From assembly GCA_016297555.1 (NCBI GenBank), contig JAEDGK010000059.1, positions 1 through 12,329 of the forward strand: DNA of 12,329 bases, in the 5' to 3' direction. Source of the DNA: Clostridiaceae bacterium (GTDB taxonomy: Bacteria; Bacillota; Clostridia; Oscillospirales; Acutalibacteraceae). The position numbers were made by a program, and so were the translations under genes. Shown here piece by piece: positions 1 to 7,456 of the stretch. Within the stretch, counting starts at the first letter, position 1. Each line of letters opens with the position of its first letter. The notes beneath the pieces are model-generated. The model did not search any database and was not told where the DNA came from. It worked only from the letters and a program-made list of their open reading frames with translations.

Positions 1-20
1 GTGTTTGAAACACCGAAATT

Positions 21-50
21 AACCGTCTCAACCGAGGCGGTTTTTTGTTT
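21..50 (+). terminator. Rho-independent terminator of an upstream plus-strand gene
   Basis: A 9-bp stem (21-29 with 34-42, one G-U pair) closes a 4-base loop and runs into a T-rich tract (41-50). The T tract lies on the plus-strand 3' side, so it ends transcription coming from a gene to the left of the window, which is not visible. Confidence 0.8.
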
Positions 51-93
51 AATATAAAAGACTCTCCGCAGATAATTGTATATCCGCGGAGAG
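51..93 (-). terminator. Rho-independent terminator of the ABC transporter operon
   Basis: A 13-bp stem (62-74 with 81-93, one A-C mismatch) has a 6-base loop. On the minus strand it is followed by a T-rich run (about 51-61). It lies 59 bp past the stop codon of the ABC permease and is the natural end of the gntR-ABC operon. A short T run on the other side (about 97-103) means it could also act as a backup for plus-strand transcription. Confidence 0.75.
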
Positions 94-151
94 CTTCATT
101 TTTATGTCTTCTGACAGAAATTAAATTTGGTTATCAATGTGTTTGCTGAAA

Positions 152-784
152 TTATATTTCTCTTTTGCTGTAAAACCTTACCGACATATACCAAGAAATT
201 GCATAGAGCGCAATGCAGGCGGCGAGGATTATGAATATATACGAGCCTGTGATTTTGGCGCTATATTCCGATATGTTGTTTTTCGTTAAAGACTGAACGG
301 CAAAGATACCCGCGCAAAATACACCTATCGCAATATAATAAACTATGCGTCCTTTTTCTACGCCGTATTTAAACATAAAGGGCATAATCAAAGACGGTGT
401 GATTAATGAGAGAATTATAAGCAAGGCTGTTAGCGTCATAAAGCTGCTCAGAGAAAAGCTGTTGCTTATATTCATCCGAACAGCCTGTGAAATTGCCGAA
501 AGAATAATGACGCAGATTTGAAGAATTAAGCCGATAAGATATTTTTCAGAAACGATCATTGCTTTGGAATACGGCAGGGTTTCGCAGTATTCGCTCCATT
601 TGCTCCGCTCGTCATAGCCGAGGAGAGTTACGGGTATCATTCCAGAAATCAAAATCGGATATGTTGTGAAGAAAATGCTGTTATCGCCGAAAAATGATGA
701 GCCGATAAAAACAAAAACAATCAGTAAAAATGCCCGGCAATATTTGTTTGCCATATATAAGTCTTTCAAAAGCAGACCTTTCAT
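152..784 (-). CDS. ABC-2 type transporter permease
   Basis: Membrane permease of 210 residues that probably pairs with the ATPase encoded just upstream to form an exporter in the cytoplasmic membrane. Hydrophobic segments are visible at about residues 17-32, 36-55, 82-103, 113-135, 144-163 and 179-203, giving about six spans. The motif YDERSKW (57-63), followed by a Leu-Pro-Tyr-Ser stretch, is typical of the small ABC-2 permeases that accompany YtrA-type regulators. The start chosen is the ATG at 784, because a strong AAGGAGGAG site lies just before it. A longer reading frame, with its start at 826, would overlap the ATPase gene and has no better site. Only one base separates this start from the ATPase stop, so the two are probably translationally coupled. 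The substrate cannot be read from the sequence; relatives are linked to cell-envelope stress or antimicrobial peptide resistance. Confidence 0.85.
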   Translation of the reverse strand: MKGLLLKDLYMANKYCRAFLLIVFVFIGSSFFGDNSIFFTTYPILISGMIPVTLLGYDERSKWSEYCETLPYSKAMIVSEKYLIGLILQICVIILSAISQAVRMNISNSFSLSSFMTLTALLIILSLITPSLIMPFMFKYGVEKGRIVYYIAIGVFCAGIFAVQSLTKNNISEYSAKITGSYIFIILAACIALYAISWYMSVRFYSKREI

Positions 785-785
785 T

Positions 786-1628
786 TTATTTCTCCTCCTT
801 AACCATAAATATAAACAGCTCTTCAATGCTTACGGGGCTGACGGATATATTTGACGGGATTGCATCGCGCAGCACAAGCGCCTGAGCGCCGTAAGGCGAC
901 ACCTTTTTGTGCTTGATTGCTGAGGGGTCAAGCTCATCAAGAAGCGATGCGGGGCAATGGATAATGCCGTATTTGGCAAGCAGCAAGTCCTTTTCTTCGC
1001 AGAGGAGCAGTTTTCCTTTATGTAGAAATGCCACATAGTCACAAAGCTTTTCGAGGTCGCTGACGATATGTGACGAGATGAGGATTGAGTGGGTTTCGTC
1101 CCTCGTGAATTCGCTGAACATTTCAACCACCTCATCCCGCACAACGGGGTCAAGACCGCTTGTTGCCTCATCGAGCAAAAGAAGCTTGCTGCCGTGCGAC
1201 ATCGCAACGGCAATTCCGAGCTTCATTTTCATACCGCGTGAAAAGTCCTTGAACGGCTTCTGAGTGGGAATGGACAGTTTTTTCAGATAGCCTTCATATG
1301 CTTCATCGCTCCAATTCTTAAAGGTGAGGCGCATAATTTTGCCTACTTGCTTTGCGTTAAGACATTCGGGAATGCCCACATCGTCCATAACAACGCCGAT
1401 ATCCTCTTTGGTCAGGCGGATGTTATCCTCATTGTTTTTGCCTAAAACGGTTATGCTTCCCGAGTCTTTGTGAATTATATTCAATATTAGCTTAATGGTT
1501 GTGCTTTTTCCTGCGCCGTTTTCGCCGATAAGACCCATTATACAGCCGCTCGGCAGGGTGAGATTAATGTTATCAAGTTTGAAGCCGTCAAACGATTTTG
1601 AAAGATTTTTAATTTCAAGAGCGTTCAT
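786..1628 (-). CDS. ABC transporter ATP-binding protein (YtrB/BcrA-like)
   Basis: Cytoplasmic ATPase subunit of 280 residues that drives the permease encoded next. Visible motifs are Walker A GENGAGKST (35-43), a Walker B with catalytic Glu, KLLLLDE (148-154), followed by a D-loop SGLD, and the switch His at 187 in SSHIVSD. The signature motif is degenerate, with SRGMK (130-134) in place of LSGGQ, as is common in the BcrA/YtrB-type exporters. The C-terminal 70 residues are variable and fit the accessory region of that group. The ATG at 1628 overlaps the regulator stop codon by 4 bp (ATGA) and is preceded by GGAGG at good spacing, so all three genes are one operon. Family assignment is strong; the transported compound is unknown. 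Confidence 0.92.
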   Translation of the reverse strand: MNALEIKNLSKSFDGFKLDNINLTLPSGCIMGLIGENGAGKSTTIKLILNIIHKDSGSITVLGKNNEDNIRLTKEDIGVVMDDVGIPECLNAKQVGKIMRLTFKNWSDEAYEGYLKKLSIPTQKPFKDFSRGMKMKLGIAVAMSHGSKLLLLDEATSGLDPVVRDEVVEMFSEFTRDETHSILISSHIVSDLEKLCDYVAFLHKGKLLLCEEKDLLLAKYGIIHCPASLLDELDPSAIKHKKVSPYGAQALVLRDAIPSNISVSPVSIEELFIFMVKEEK

Positions 1629-2002
1629 TTTCTTTCCTCCAAATAAAAACTAACCATATCAAGTATTTCTTTGTTGCTCAGATTGCACGAGGCGGCGAGC
1701 TGCATTATCTGCTCGAAATGCTCCTCAATCTTTTTCAGATTTTCCTCACGCAGAAGCTCCGTGTTTTTGTGTGCTACATAACAGCCTTTTGCCTGAACGG
1801 TATATATAAATCCGTCCCTTTCAAGCTCGTCATAGGCGCGTTTGGTGGTGATGAAGCTGATTCGCAAATCTTTTGCCAAGCCGCGGATTGACGGCAGCAT
1901 TTCATCTTCTTTCAGCGCACCGCTGATTATCTGATTTTTGATTTGTGTATAGATCTGGTCATATATCGGAGCGCCGCTTTTATTATCAATAATTATATCC
2001 AT
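1625..2002 (-). CDS. GntR-family transcriptional regulator, YtrA subfamily
   Basis: DNA-binding regulator of 125 residues. The N-terminal winged helix-turn-helix spans about residues 10-76, with the hallmark stretches PIYDQIYTQIKNQI, LPSIRGLAKDL (36-46) and TTKRAYDELERDGFIYT (52-68). Only about 45 residues follow, rich in helix-forming residues, which matches the YtrA subfamily. That subfamily lacks a large ligand domain and usually uses the short tail for dimerisation. It is the first gene of the operon, its promoter contains a perfect inverted repeat, and its product most likely represses its own operon until an envelope or drug signal arrives. The start at 2002 has an AGAGAGGTG site just upstream. 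The inducer is unknown. Confidence 0.9.
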   Translation of the reverse strand: MDIIIDNKSGAPIYDQIYTQIKNQIISGALKEDEMLPSIRGLAKDLRISFITTKRAYDELERDGFIYTVQAKGCYVAHKNTELLREENLKKIEEHFEQIMQLAASCNLSNKEILDMVSFYLEERK

Positions 2003-2022
2003 CGGTTCACCTCTCTGTGTTT

Positions 2023-2047
2023 ACTGTATATACACATTATATACAGT
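2023..2047 (-). promoter_or_regulatory. Probable GntR (YtrA-type) operator
   Basis: A perfect inverted repeat has arms ACTGTATAT (2023-2031) and ATATACAGT (2039-2047) with a 7-base spacer. It covers the -10 box and the region up to the expected transcription start of the regulator gene. A dimeric repressor bound here would block RNA polymerase. The symmetry is seen directly; binding by the product of 1625-2002 is inferred from position. Confidence 0.75.
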
Positions 2048-2064
2048 TGATACAGCCTTGTCAA
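2036..2064 (-). promoter_or_regulatory. Sigma-A promoter of the gntR-ABC operon
   Basis: On the minus strand there is a consensus -35 TTGACA (2059-2064), a 17-base spacer and a consensus -10 TATAAT (2036-2041). Transcription should start near 2029, giving a leader of about 27 bases. Such a perfect promoter only makes sense under tight repression, which fits the operator that overlaps it. Confidence 0.88.
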
Positions 2065-2075
2065 TACTTTTTTGC

Positions 2076-2122
2076 AAAAAAATCAGGCGGCGCTTTTCAC
2101 GGTGTGAAAGGCACAGCCTGAT
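2076..2122 (-). terminator. Rho-independent terminator of the methionine operon
   Basis: On the minus strand, 7 bases after the MBL gene stop codon, a long stem forms. The outer arms are 2116-2122 with 2082-2088 (ATCAGGC/GCCTGAT). The inner arms centre on TTTCAC/GTGAAA. A T tract follows (2076-2082 read on the minus strand). It separates the metF-metH operon from the gntR promoter immediately downstream. Confidence 0.82.
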
Positions 2123-2128
2123 GTAACT

Positions 2129-2923
2129 TTATAATGTTATTTGTTCCCCGCAGGAAAGATAGTGGAGATTACTCATTTTCTCGGAAAGGTATTTATAAGG
2201 GCGGCTACCCGTGCAATGGCATGTGTAGAATTCGATTCCGCCATAGTTTTTCAGCTCGCAGGCGATTTCGTCAAGCAGTTTTTTCGGAGCGGAGCGTTTG
2301 CTCACGGGGTTAAACAGATGAAAGCCGCCGACGCAAACCGTTGGACTAAACGGCTTTGCCGCTTCAAGAATATTGACTATTCCCGTGTGGCCGCAGCCGA
2401 AAACCAGTACGGTTTTTTCGCCACTGATTATAAGATTTTGTTCGTGAGCAAAATCATCTTTGCCGTGCTTATCATAAAGCACATCATTCATGGGGGAGCG
2501 GCACTTCTGACTTTGGGCAACTGTAAACAGTTGAAGCTCATCGTCAATTTTGTAATCTCCGTCAATCAGTTTTATCTGCGGGTGGTTTATAAGATCTCGG
2601 TCAAGCCCGATGTCAATTTTAAAAATCCCCGCCTTGTTGTAATGCGGCTCAAAAGCTGAACGCTGAATATAAACAACAGCTTTTTTGTTGATTTTAAAAA
2701 ATTGCTTCAATGCTCCGCCGTGGTCAAAATGACCGTGGGAAATTATAACGGTATCTGCGTCCTCAAGAGGTATTCCTGCGGTGCGCGCATTGGAAAAAAG
2801 AGTTTTATCGGGTCCCAAATCAAAAAGTATTTTGTGGCTTTCGGTTTCAATATAAAGCGAAAGACCGTGCTTTGGAGTCAGCTCACAGCTTGATTTGTTT
2901 TCGACCAAAGCCTTGATTTTCAT
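2129..2923 (-). CDS. MBL-fold metallo-hydrolase (COG1237-like)
   Basis: Metallo-beta-lactamase-fold protein of 264 residues. The metal site is complete: His63, His65, Asp67 and His68 in HGHFDHGG, His179 in GCGHTG, and His202 in GGFHL. A C-terminal YTCHCTG (233-239) resembles the family often annotated as a dihydropterin-ribofuranosylaminobenzene phosphate synthase. That name comes from methanogen pterin work and should not be taken literally here. It is the last gene of the operon after metH, 11 bp downstream, with an AGAGGTGA ribosome site, so it is very likely cotranscribed with folate and methionine enzymes. A role in folate or pterin handling is an inference from this context only; a general phosphodiester or ester hydrolase is equally possible. 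It has no signal peptide and is probably cytoplasmic. Confidence 0.85.
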   Translation of the reverse strand: MKIKALVENKSSCELTPKHGLSLYIETESHKILFDLGPDKTLFSNARTAGIPLEDADTVIISHGHFDHGGALKQFFKINKKAVVYIQRSAFEPHYNKAGIFKIDIGLDRDLINHPQIKLIDGDYKIDDELQLFTVAQSQKCRSPMNDVLYDKHGKDDFAHEQNLIISGEKTVLVFGCGHTGIVNILEAAKPFSPTVCVGGFHLFNPVSKRSAPKKLLDEIACELKNYGGIEFYTCHCTGSRPYKYLSEKMSNLHYLSCGEQITL

Positions 2924-2934
2924 GCTATCACCTC

Positions 2935-5298
2935 TTATTCGCCGAACAGCTTTTCGGCATATCTGACTGCACCCATTGCGTCTGCCGAATAGCTGTCAGC
3001 ACCAATCATTTCAGCGTATTCCTCGGTCATAACTGCGCCGCCGACCATTATTTTGCACTCGGGTGCAAGCTTGCGGAGCAGCTTTATTGTTTCTTCCATC
3101 GCAGGGACGGTGGTAGTCATCAGCGCGCTCAGCCCCGCAAGCTTAGCATTGTTTTTGATAACGGCTTCGGCAACTTTTTCGGGCGGAACATCCTTGCCGA
3201 GGTCTATAACCTCAAAGCCGTAGTTTTCAAGAAGAACCTTTACAATGTTTTTGCCTATATCGTGAACATCGCCCTTGACGGTTGCAATAACGATTTTGCC
3301 GCGCTTGCCCTCGCCCGAGGGAATGGCGGCTTTGATTGCGTCAAATGCTTCTTTTGCCGCCTGAGCGCTCATAAGAAGCTGGGGCAGGTATACTTTCTTT
3401 TCTTCAAAGCCCTTGCCGACCGTGTTGAGCGCGGGGATAATCTTGCCGTTGATTATATCCATCGGCTTTTCGGTTTTGATAAGCTCTGCGGCGCACGCGC
3501 CCGCCTGCTCCTTTAAGCCGCTGATGATGCAGCCGTCAAGCCCTGCGGAGCTTTGGCTCTTTGATTCTGCGGGTGCGGGAGCAAGAGAATCGGCAAATTC
3601 TATATAATCTGCGCAGTTTTCGTCCTTGCCCGTCAGAGCCATAAAGCAGTGCCAGGCTTTCATCATCTCGTCTGAAAACGGATTGATAATGGCGCAGTCA
3701 AGCCCGCTGTGCATCGCCATTGTGTAAAAAACGGAATTTATATCGGCTCTTGAGGGGAGACCGAAAGAAATGTTGGAAACGCCGAGGCAGGTTTTGATTC
3801 CCTCGTCGTGAAGCATTTTAACCGCTTTCAGCGTAATGTTTGCGCTTTGAGAGTCGCTCGAAACCGCCATTGCGAGAGGGTCAACGATAATTTCGTTTTT
3901 GCCTATGCCGTATTCTGCGGCACGAGCGATTATCTTGTGTGCAACGGCAACTCTGCCCTCGGCAGTTTCGGGGATTCCGCCTTCGTCAATCGTAACGGCG
4001 ATTGCAACGCCGCCGTATTTTTTGATGAGCGGAAAAACGGCTTGCATACTTTCTTCCTTACCGTTGACCGAGTTTATCAGAGCCTTACCGTTATATATAC
4101 GCATTGCCTGCTCCATTGTTTCGGGGTTCACCGTGTCAATCTGAAGCGGCAGCTCCGTTACGCTCTGGAGCGAGCGCACAACGCTTTTCATCATCTCGGT
4201 TTCGTCAATTTCGGGCAGACCGACATTAACATCAAGCACGGAAACGCCTTTTTTATTCTGAGCAAGACCTTCGTTGAGAATATAGCCGATATCGTTTTGC
4301 CTGAGAGCCTCTTTAAATCTCTTTTTCCCCGTCGGGTTTATTCTTTCGCCGATAATAACGGGTGCATTTCCGATTTCAACGGAGTGAGTGTAAGACGAAA
4401 TGACGGTCAGATTTTTCTTTTCCGGTAGCTTAAATGGCAGCCCCTTTGTCTTTTCAACGGTTTTTCTGATATGCTCGGGCGTTGTGCCGCAGCAGCCGCC
4501 GATGATTGTTGCGCCCGATTTAACTATATCGCGCATAATGTCGGAAAATTCATCCGCTCCTACGCTGAAAACGGTTTTGCCGTCAACGCTCTCGGGCAGA
4601 CCCGCATTGGGATTAACTATTATGGGAACGCTTGCACAACGGGCGAAAAGTGGAACGATATCACGCATCTGCTTTGGTCCGAGAGAGCAGTTCATACCGA
4701 TTGCGTCAACGCCGAGCCCTTCAAGCATTGCAACCATGGCGGCAGGGTCGGCTCCCGTCATCAGCTTTTTGCTTTCATCATAAACGCAGGTAACAAAAAC
4801 GGGCAAATTACAGCTTTCCTTAGCCGCAATAACAGCCGCCTTTGCCTCGTAGCTGTCGTTCATCGTTTCAATCAAAACAAGGTCTGCGCCCGCCTGTGCT
4901 CCGATTTTAATGCTCTCGGAAAAAACTTCAACAGCGGTTTCAAACGGCATATCGCCGAGCGGTTCAAGCATTTTGCCGAGCGGACCGATATCAAGAGCAA
5001 TATATGCGTCAAAGCCCTCGCGCGCCGCTTTTGCGTTGTTGACAGCGGCGGTTATTATTTCCGGGAGATTATCGAATTTCAGGCGGTTTGCTCCGAAGGT
5101 GTTTGAGGTGATTATCTGCGCTCCGGCTTCAAGATAGAGCCGGTGCATTTCAATAATCTTTTCGGGGTGAGATATATTCCAAAGCTCGGGCTTTTCGCCT
5201 GCACCGAGTCCCCACGATTGAAGCAGAGTGCCTGCGCCGCCGTCAAAATAGGTTATTTCCTTTTGGATTTTTTCAAGAATTCTCATTTTTACCACCAT
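2935..5298 (-). CDS. metH: Cobalamin-dependent methionine synthase, short form without activation domain
   Basis: Transfers the methyl group of 5-methyl-tetrahydrofolate to homocysteine through bound cobalamin, in the cytoplasm. The domains are clear. The homocysteine-binding barrel (about 10-290) has zinc ligands Cys204, Cys269 and Cys270 (GGCCGTT). The pterin-binding barrel (about 313-560) starts with VIIGERINPTGKKRF. After a linker rich in Ala, Pro and Ser come the helical cobalamin cap (about 588-660) and the B12 Rossmann domain (about 667-787) with GDVHDIGKN, where His679 is the cobalt ligand. The protein ends there at 787 residues, compared with about 1200 for E. coli MetH, so the SAM-binding reactivation domain is missing. 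That domain is supplied by the gene just upstream. The first ATG (5298) directly follows the upstream stop codon. A second ATG at 5286, preceded by GGTGG, is an equally good start and would remove four residues. Confidence 0.95.
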   Translation of the reverse strand: MVVKMRILEKIQKEITYFDGGAGTLLQSWGLGAGEKPELWNISHPEKIIEMHRLYLEAGAQIITSNTFGANRLKFDNLPEIITAAVNNAKAAREGFDAYIALDIGPLGKMLEPLGDMPFETAVEVFSESIKIGAQAGADLVLIETMNDSYEAKAAVIAAKESCNLPVFVTCVYDESKKLMTGADPAAMVAMLEGLGVDAIGMNCSLGPKQMRDIVPLFARCASVPIIVNPNAGLPESVDGKTVFSVGADEFSDIMRDIVKSGATIIGGCCGTTPEHIRKTVEKTKGLPFKLPEKKNLTVISSYTHSVEIGNAPVIIGERINPTGKKRFKEALRQNDIGYILNEGLAQNKKGVSVLDVNVGLPEIDETEMMKSVVRSLQSVTELPLQIDTVNPETMEQAMRIYNGKALINSVNGKEESMQAVFPLIKKYGGVAIAVTIDEGGIPETAEGRVAVAHKIIARAAEYGIGKNEIIVDPLAMAVSSDSQSANITLKAVKMLHDEGIKTCLGVSNISFGLPSRADINSVFYTMAMHSGLDCAIINPFSDEMMKAWHCFMALTGKDENCADYIEFADSLAPAPAESKSQSSAGLDGCIISGLKEQAGACAAELIKTEKPMDIINGKIIPALNTVGKGFEEKKVYLPQLLMSAQAAKEAFDAIKAAIPSGEGKRGKIVIATVKGDVHDIGKNIVKVLLENYGFEVIDLGKDVPPEKVAEAVIKNNAKLAGLSALMTTTVPAMEETIKLLRKLAPECKIMVGGAVMTEEYAEMIGADSYSADAMGAVRYAEKLFGE

Positions 5299-5952
5299 TC
5301 AGTCCCTGTAAGGGCAGTTTTTACCGCTGCAAATCATACATCCGGGTCCTTTGCATTTATTCTTTTCATCGCCTATTCCGATAATCGCCGTAACGGATTT
5401 CAGGGGAACCATCATCAGGCTGTCGGTAAGGCTCATACCAATATTCTTTTTTGTGCCGAGAAATTCAACTATCCGGTTTTGATATTCAAGCGGCAAATCA
5501 CCGTAGCCCGGGCTGAACCTCGGGCGCAGAAAATCGGGGTTTTCAAAAGAAAAGTTTATTTTGTCGCAAAACGCTTCAATGGCGGCTGAGCCTACGCAGT
5601 CTGCAACAATGCCGCGCAGAGGGGAGAGCAGTGAGCAGCGGTCAAGAAAACGCTGTGAGCCTGCGCCCGCAGTTGCGGCAAAAATATATGCGTTGCGGCA
5701 GCCGTCAAGGTTTTTGGCAAGGGAACGGCTCTCGGCTCTCATAAATCCGAGGTCAACCGCGTTTCCGCTGACGGAAACGGCGACTTTTTCAAAGCAGGCT
5801 CTGAAATCCGCGCACCGCTTGAACTCGGCGATACATTCATTAATAAGCTTTTTTGATTCTTCATCGGCGTTTGCCGAATAATAGCCGAGATAAACTGCGA
5901 CCTGCTTAGGATCAATGTTTATCTCGGCTGCCGCTGATTTTATAATTTCCAT
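5299..5952 (-). CDS. Stand-alone MetH reactivation-domain protein with four-Cys tail
   Basis: A protein of 217 residues resembling the C-terminal activation domain of MetH. In full-length enzymes that domain binds S-adenosylmethionine and reductively remethylates inactive cob(II)alamin. The RPRFSPGYGDLPLEYQ segment (143-158) matches the SAM-binding RxxxGY region, and MVPLKSVTAIIG (181-192) matches the MxPxxSVxG segment near the end of that domain. The gene sits between metF and the short metH, with its start overlapping the metF stop by one base (TAATG) and its stop abutting the metH start. That supports a split two-subunit synthase. The last 18 residues hold Cys200, Cys205, Cys208 and Cys213 (CX4CX2CX4C), a possible Fe-S or zinc site not present in E. 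coli MetH. Domain assignment is good; the metal site is inferred from Cys spacing alone. Confidence 0.82.
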   Translation of the reverse strand: MEIIKSAAAEINIDPKQVAVYLGYYSANADEESKKLINECIAEFKRCADFRACFEKVAVSVSGNAVDLGFMRAESRSLAKNLDGCRNAYIFAATAGAGSQRFLDRCSLLSPLRGIVADCVGSAAIEAFCDKINFSFENPDFLRPRFSPGYGDLPLEYQNRIVEFLGTKKNIGMSLTDSLMMVPLKSVTAIIGIGDEKNKCKGPGCMICSGKNCPYRD

Positions 5953-6812
5953 TATGCAATAATATCCTTGAGATTAGATTGGATTTGAGCCGCAACATCG
6001 GGCTTGTTCATTGAATAAACATGCACGGCGTTAATTCCGTTGGCATAAAGGTCGATAATCTGCTCCGTGGCGTATGCAATTCCCGCCTGCTTCATAGCCT
6101 TGGGATTGCTGCCGAAACGGTCAACTATCTGAATAAACCTTCTGGGCAGAATTGTTCCCGAAAGGGAGCAGATGCGCTTTATCTGAGCGGGATTTGTAAC
6201 GGGCATAATGCCGGGGATGACGGGCACGGTTATGCCCGCTTCTCTGATTTTATAAAGAAAATTGTAAAGGATATTGTTATCAAAAAACATCTGTGTGGTC
6301 AGAAATTCGCAGCCTGCGTCAACCTTTAATTTGAGATTTCTGATATCCTCCGCCTGATTGGAGCTTTCGGGATGACCCTCGGGGTAGCAGGCTCCGCCGA
6401 TGCAGAAGCCGCCGAAATCTTTGATTTCCGCAGCAAGGTCGCTTGCGTGCTCAAAATCAAGGCTCTTTTCGCTCATACCTTCGGGCATATCGCCGCGCAG
6501 GGCAAGTATGTTTTCAATTCCTTTTTCTCGTATCTGCGAGAGTGTTTCACGGATTTTATCTCTGCCCGAGCAAACGCAGGTCAGGTGGGCAACGGGCGAA
6601 ACTCCGCACGCAAGAATTTTCTCTGCAATATCAATCGTGTAAGAACCCGTTGTGCCGCCCGCGCCGTAAGTAACGCTCATAAAATCGGGATTGAGTTTCG
6701 CAATTTCCAATGCGGAATTTGTTATGCTTTCGTAGCTCTCGCTGTTTTTGGGCGGAAAAACCTCAAAAGAAAGAGCGGGAGAGTTTTTGTTGATTATTTC
6801 GGAAATTTTCAT
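5952..6812 (-). CDS. metF: Methylenetetrahydrofolate reductase
   Basis: A flavin enzyme that reduces 5,10-methylene-tetrahydrofolate to 5-methyl-tetrahydrofolate, the methyl donor for the MetH encoded two genes on. It is 286 residues long, normal for bacterial MetF. Family motifs are SFEVFPPK (15-22, with Glu17 at the position of the catalytic Glu of E. coli MetF), SVTYGAGGT (46-54), HLTCV (76-80) and LALRGDMP (103-110, with the substrate-binding Asp at 108). The MTTQ-like segment LTTQMFFD, which binds substrate and flavin, is also present. The start at 6812 has an AAGGGATC site 9-10 bases upstream of the ATG. It lies 9 bp after the GtrA-family gene and overlaps the reactivase gene by one base. 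The electron donor is not evident: no MetV- or RnfC-like partner is encoded in the window. Confidence 0.95.
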   Translation of the reverse strand: MKISEIINKNSPALSFEVFPPKNSESYESITNSALEIAKLNPDFMSVTYGAGGTTGSYTIDIAEKILACGVSPVAHLTCVCSGRDKIRETLSQIREKGIENILALRGDMPEGMSEKSLDFEHASDLAAEIKDFGGFCIGGACYPEGHPESSNQAEDIRNLKLKVDAGCEFLTTQMFFDNNILYNFLYKIREAGITVPVIPGIMPVTNPAQIKRICSLSGTILPRRFIQIVDRFGSNPKAMKQAGIAYATEQIIDLYANGINAVHVYSMNKPDVAAQIQSNLKDIIA

Positions 6813-6821
6813 TTTGATCCC

Positions 6822-7367
6822 TTACTTGTTCTTAAAGATTATTAATTTACTGAATACATAGTTGAGAATGACAACTATTATCTGAACGATTACCTTTGCA
6901 ACAAATTCGTTCCAATGAAGGAGAGTTACCATAATGAACATACACAGCAGCTCAACCAAAAGCGAAAACAGCCTTGCACCGATAAAGCCGACAAATTCTT
7001 TTCCCGCAACGGCGGGCTTCCAGCTTTTTGATTCAAAAACTATCAGCTTGTTTGTAACAAAGGCGAATATTACAGCCACCGTCCATGCGATAACGGTTGC
7101 GTCAAGATAATCCGTTCCGCTGCCGAGCAGGGCAAGTGCCTTTTCCCAGCCCGCAGAGCCGAGCATGGCATTGAAAACGCCATCCCATCCGATTGAAATG
7201 AAAATTTGCTTTGTGATATAGAAAGTTACAAGATTGACGGCGGTGGTCAGCACGCCGAAGATAATGTAGGTCACGATTTCACGGGTAAAGAATTTGTCGA
7301 TAAGCTTACCGATGAAGCTTTCTTTCTTAAAAATCTTAAAAAGCAGTTCTCTGATTTTTTCTGTCAT
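6822..7367 (-). CDS. GtrA-family membrane protein
   Basis: A small integral membrane protein of 181 residues with four hydrophobic spans at about 30-56, 89-111, 124-150 and 153-178. It also carries the paired family signatures FVTNKLIVF (103-111) and NYVFSKLIIF (169-178) after spans 2 and 4. GtrA proteins are thought to help move lipid-linked sugars across the membrane for cell-surface glycosylation. This copy has a longer than usual loop (57-88) between spans 1 and 2. It is the first gene after the promoter at 7421-7449, with a GGAGT ribosome site, and only 9 bp separate it from metF, so it seems to be cotranscribed with the methionine genes without an obvious functional tie. No glycosyltransferase partner lies nearby. 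Confidence 0.85.
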   Translation of the reverse strand: MTEKIRELLFKIFKKESFIGKLIDKFFTREIVTYIIFGVLTTAVNLVTFYITKQIFISIGWDGVFNAMLGSAGWEKALALLGSGTDYLDATVIAWTVAVIFAFVTNKLIVFESKSWKPAVAGKEFVGFIGARLFSLLVELLCMFIMVTLLHWNEFVAKVIVQIIVVILNYVFSKLIIFKNK

Positions 7368-7420
7368 ATTTAACTCCGAAAATTTTTATTTGCCGCAAAG
7401 TGAGCCGTAACTCTCCCCTT

Positions 7421-7449
7421 ATTTTAAAACAAAAAAACAATAAAGTCAA
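7421..7449 (-). promoter_or_regulatory. Promoter of the GtrA-metF-metH operon
   Basis: On the minus strand, TTGACT (7444-7449), a 17-base spacer and TAAAAT (7421-7426) form a good sigma-A promoter. The predicted leader is only about 47 bases. That leaves no room for a SAM, T-box or cobalamin riboswitch in front of the operon. Confidence 0.7.
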
Positions 7450-7456
7450 TAAATGC

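Noticed and set aside
1..13. Short palindrome GTGTTTGAAACAC at the window edge
   Set aside because: Cut by the window edge and too short to interpret; it may be the 3' end or leader hairpin of the unseen upstream gene.
785..826. Longer start for the ABC permease
   Set aside because: It would overlap the ATPase gene and adds a basic, non-conserved stretch, while a strong ribosome site marks the ATG at 784.
3808..5106. Long plus-strand open frames opposite metH (for example 3808-4428 and 4471-5106)
   Set aside because: They lie entirely antisense to a clearly conserved gene, show no domain pattern, and arise from its codon bias.
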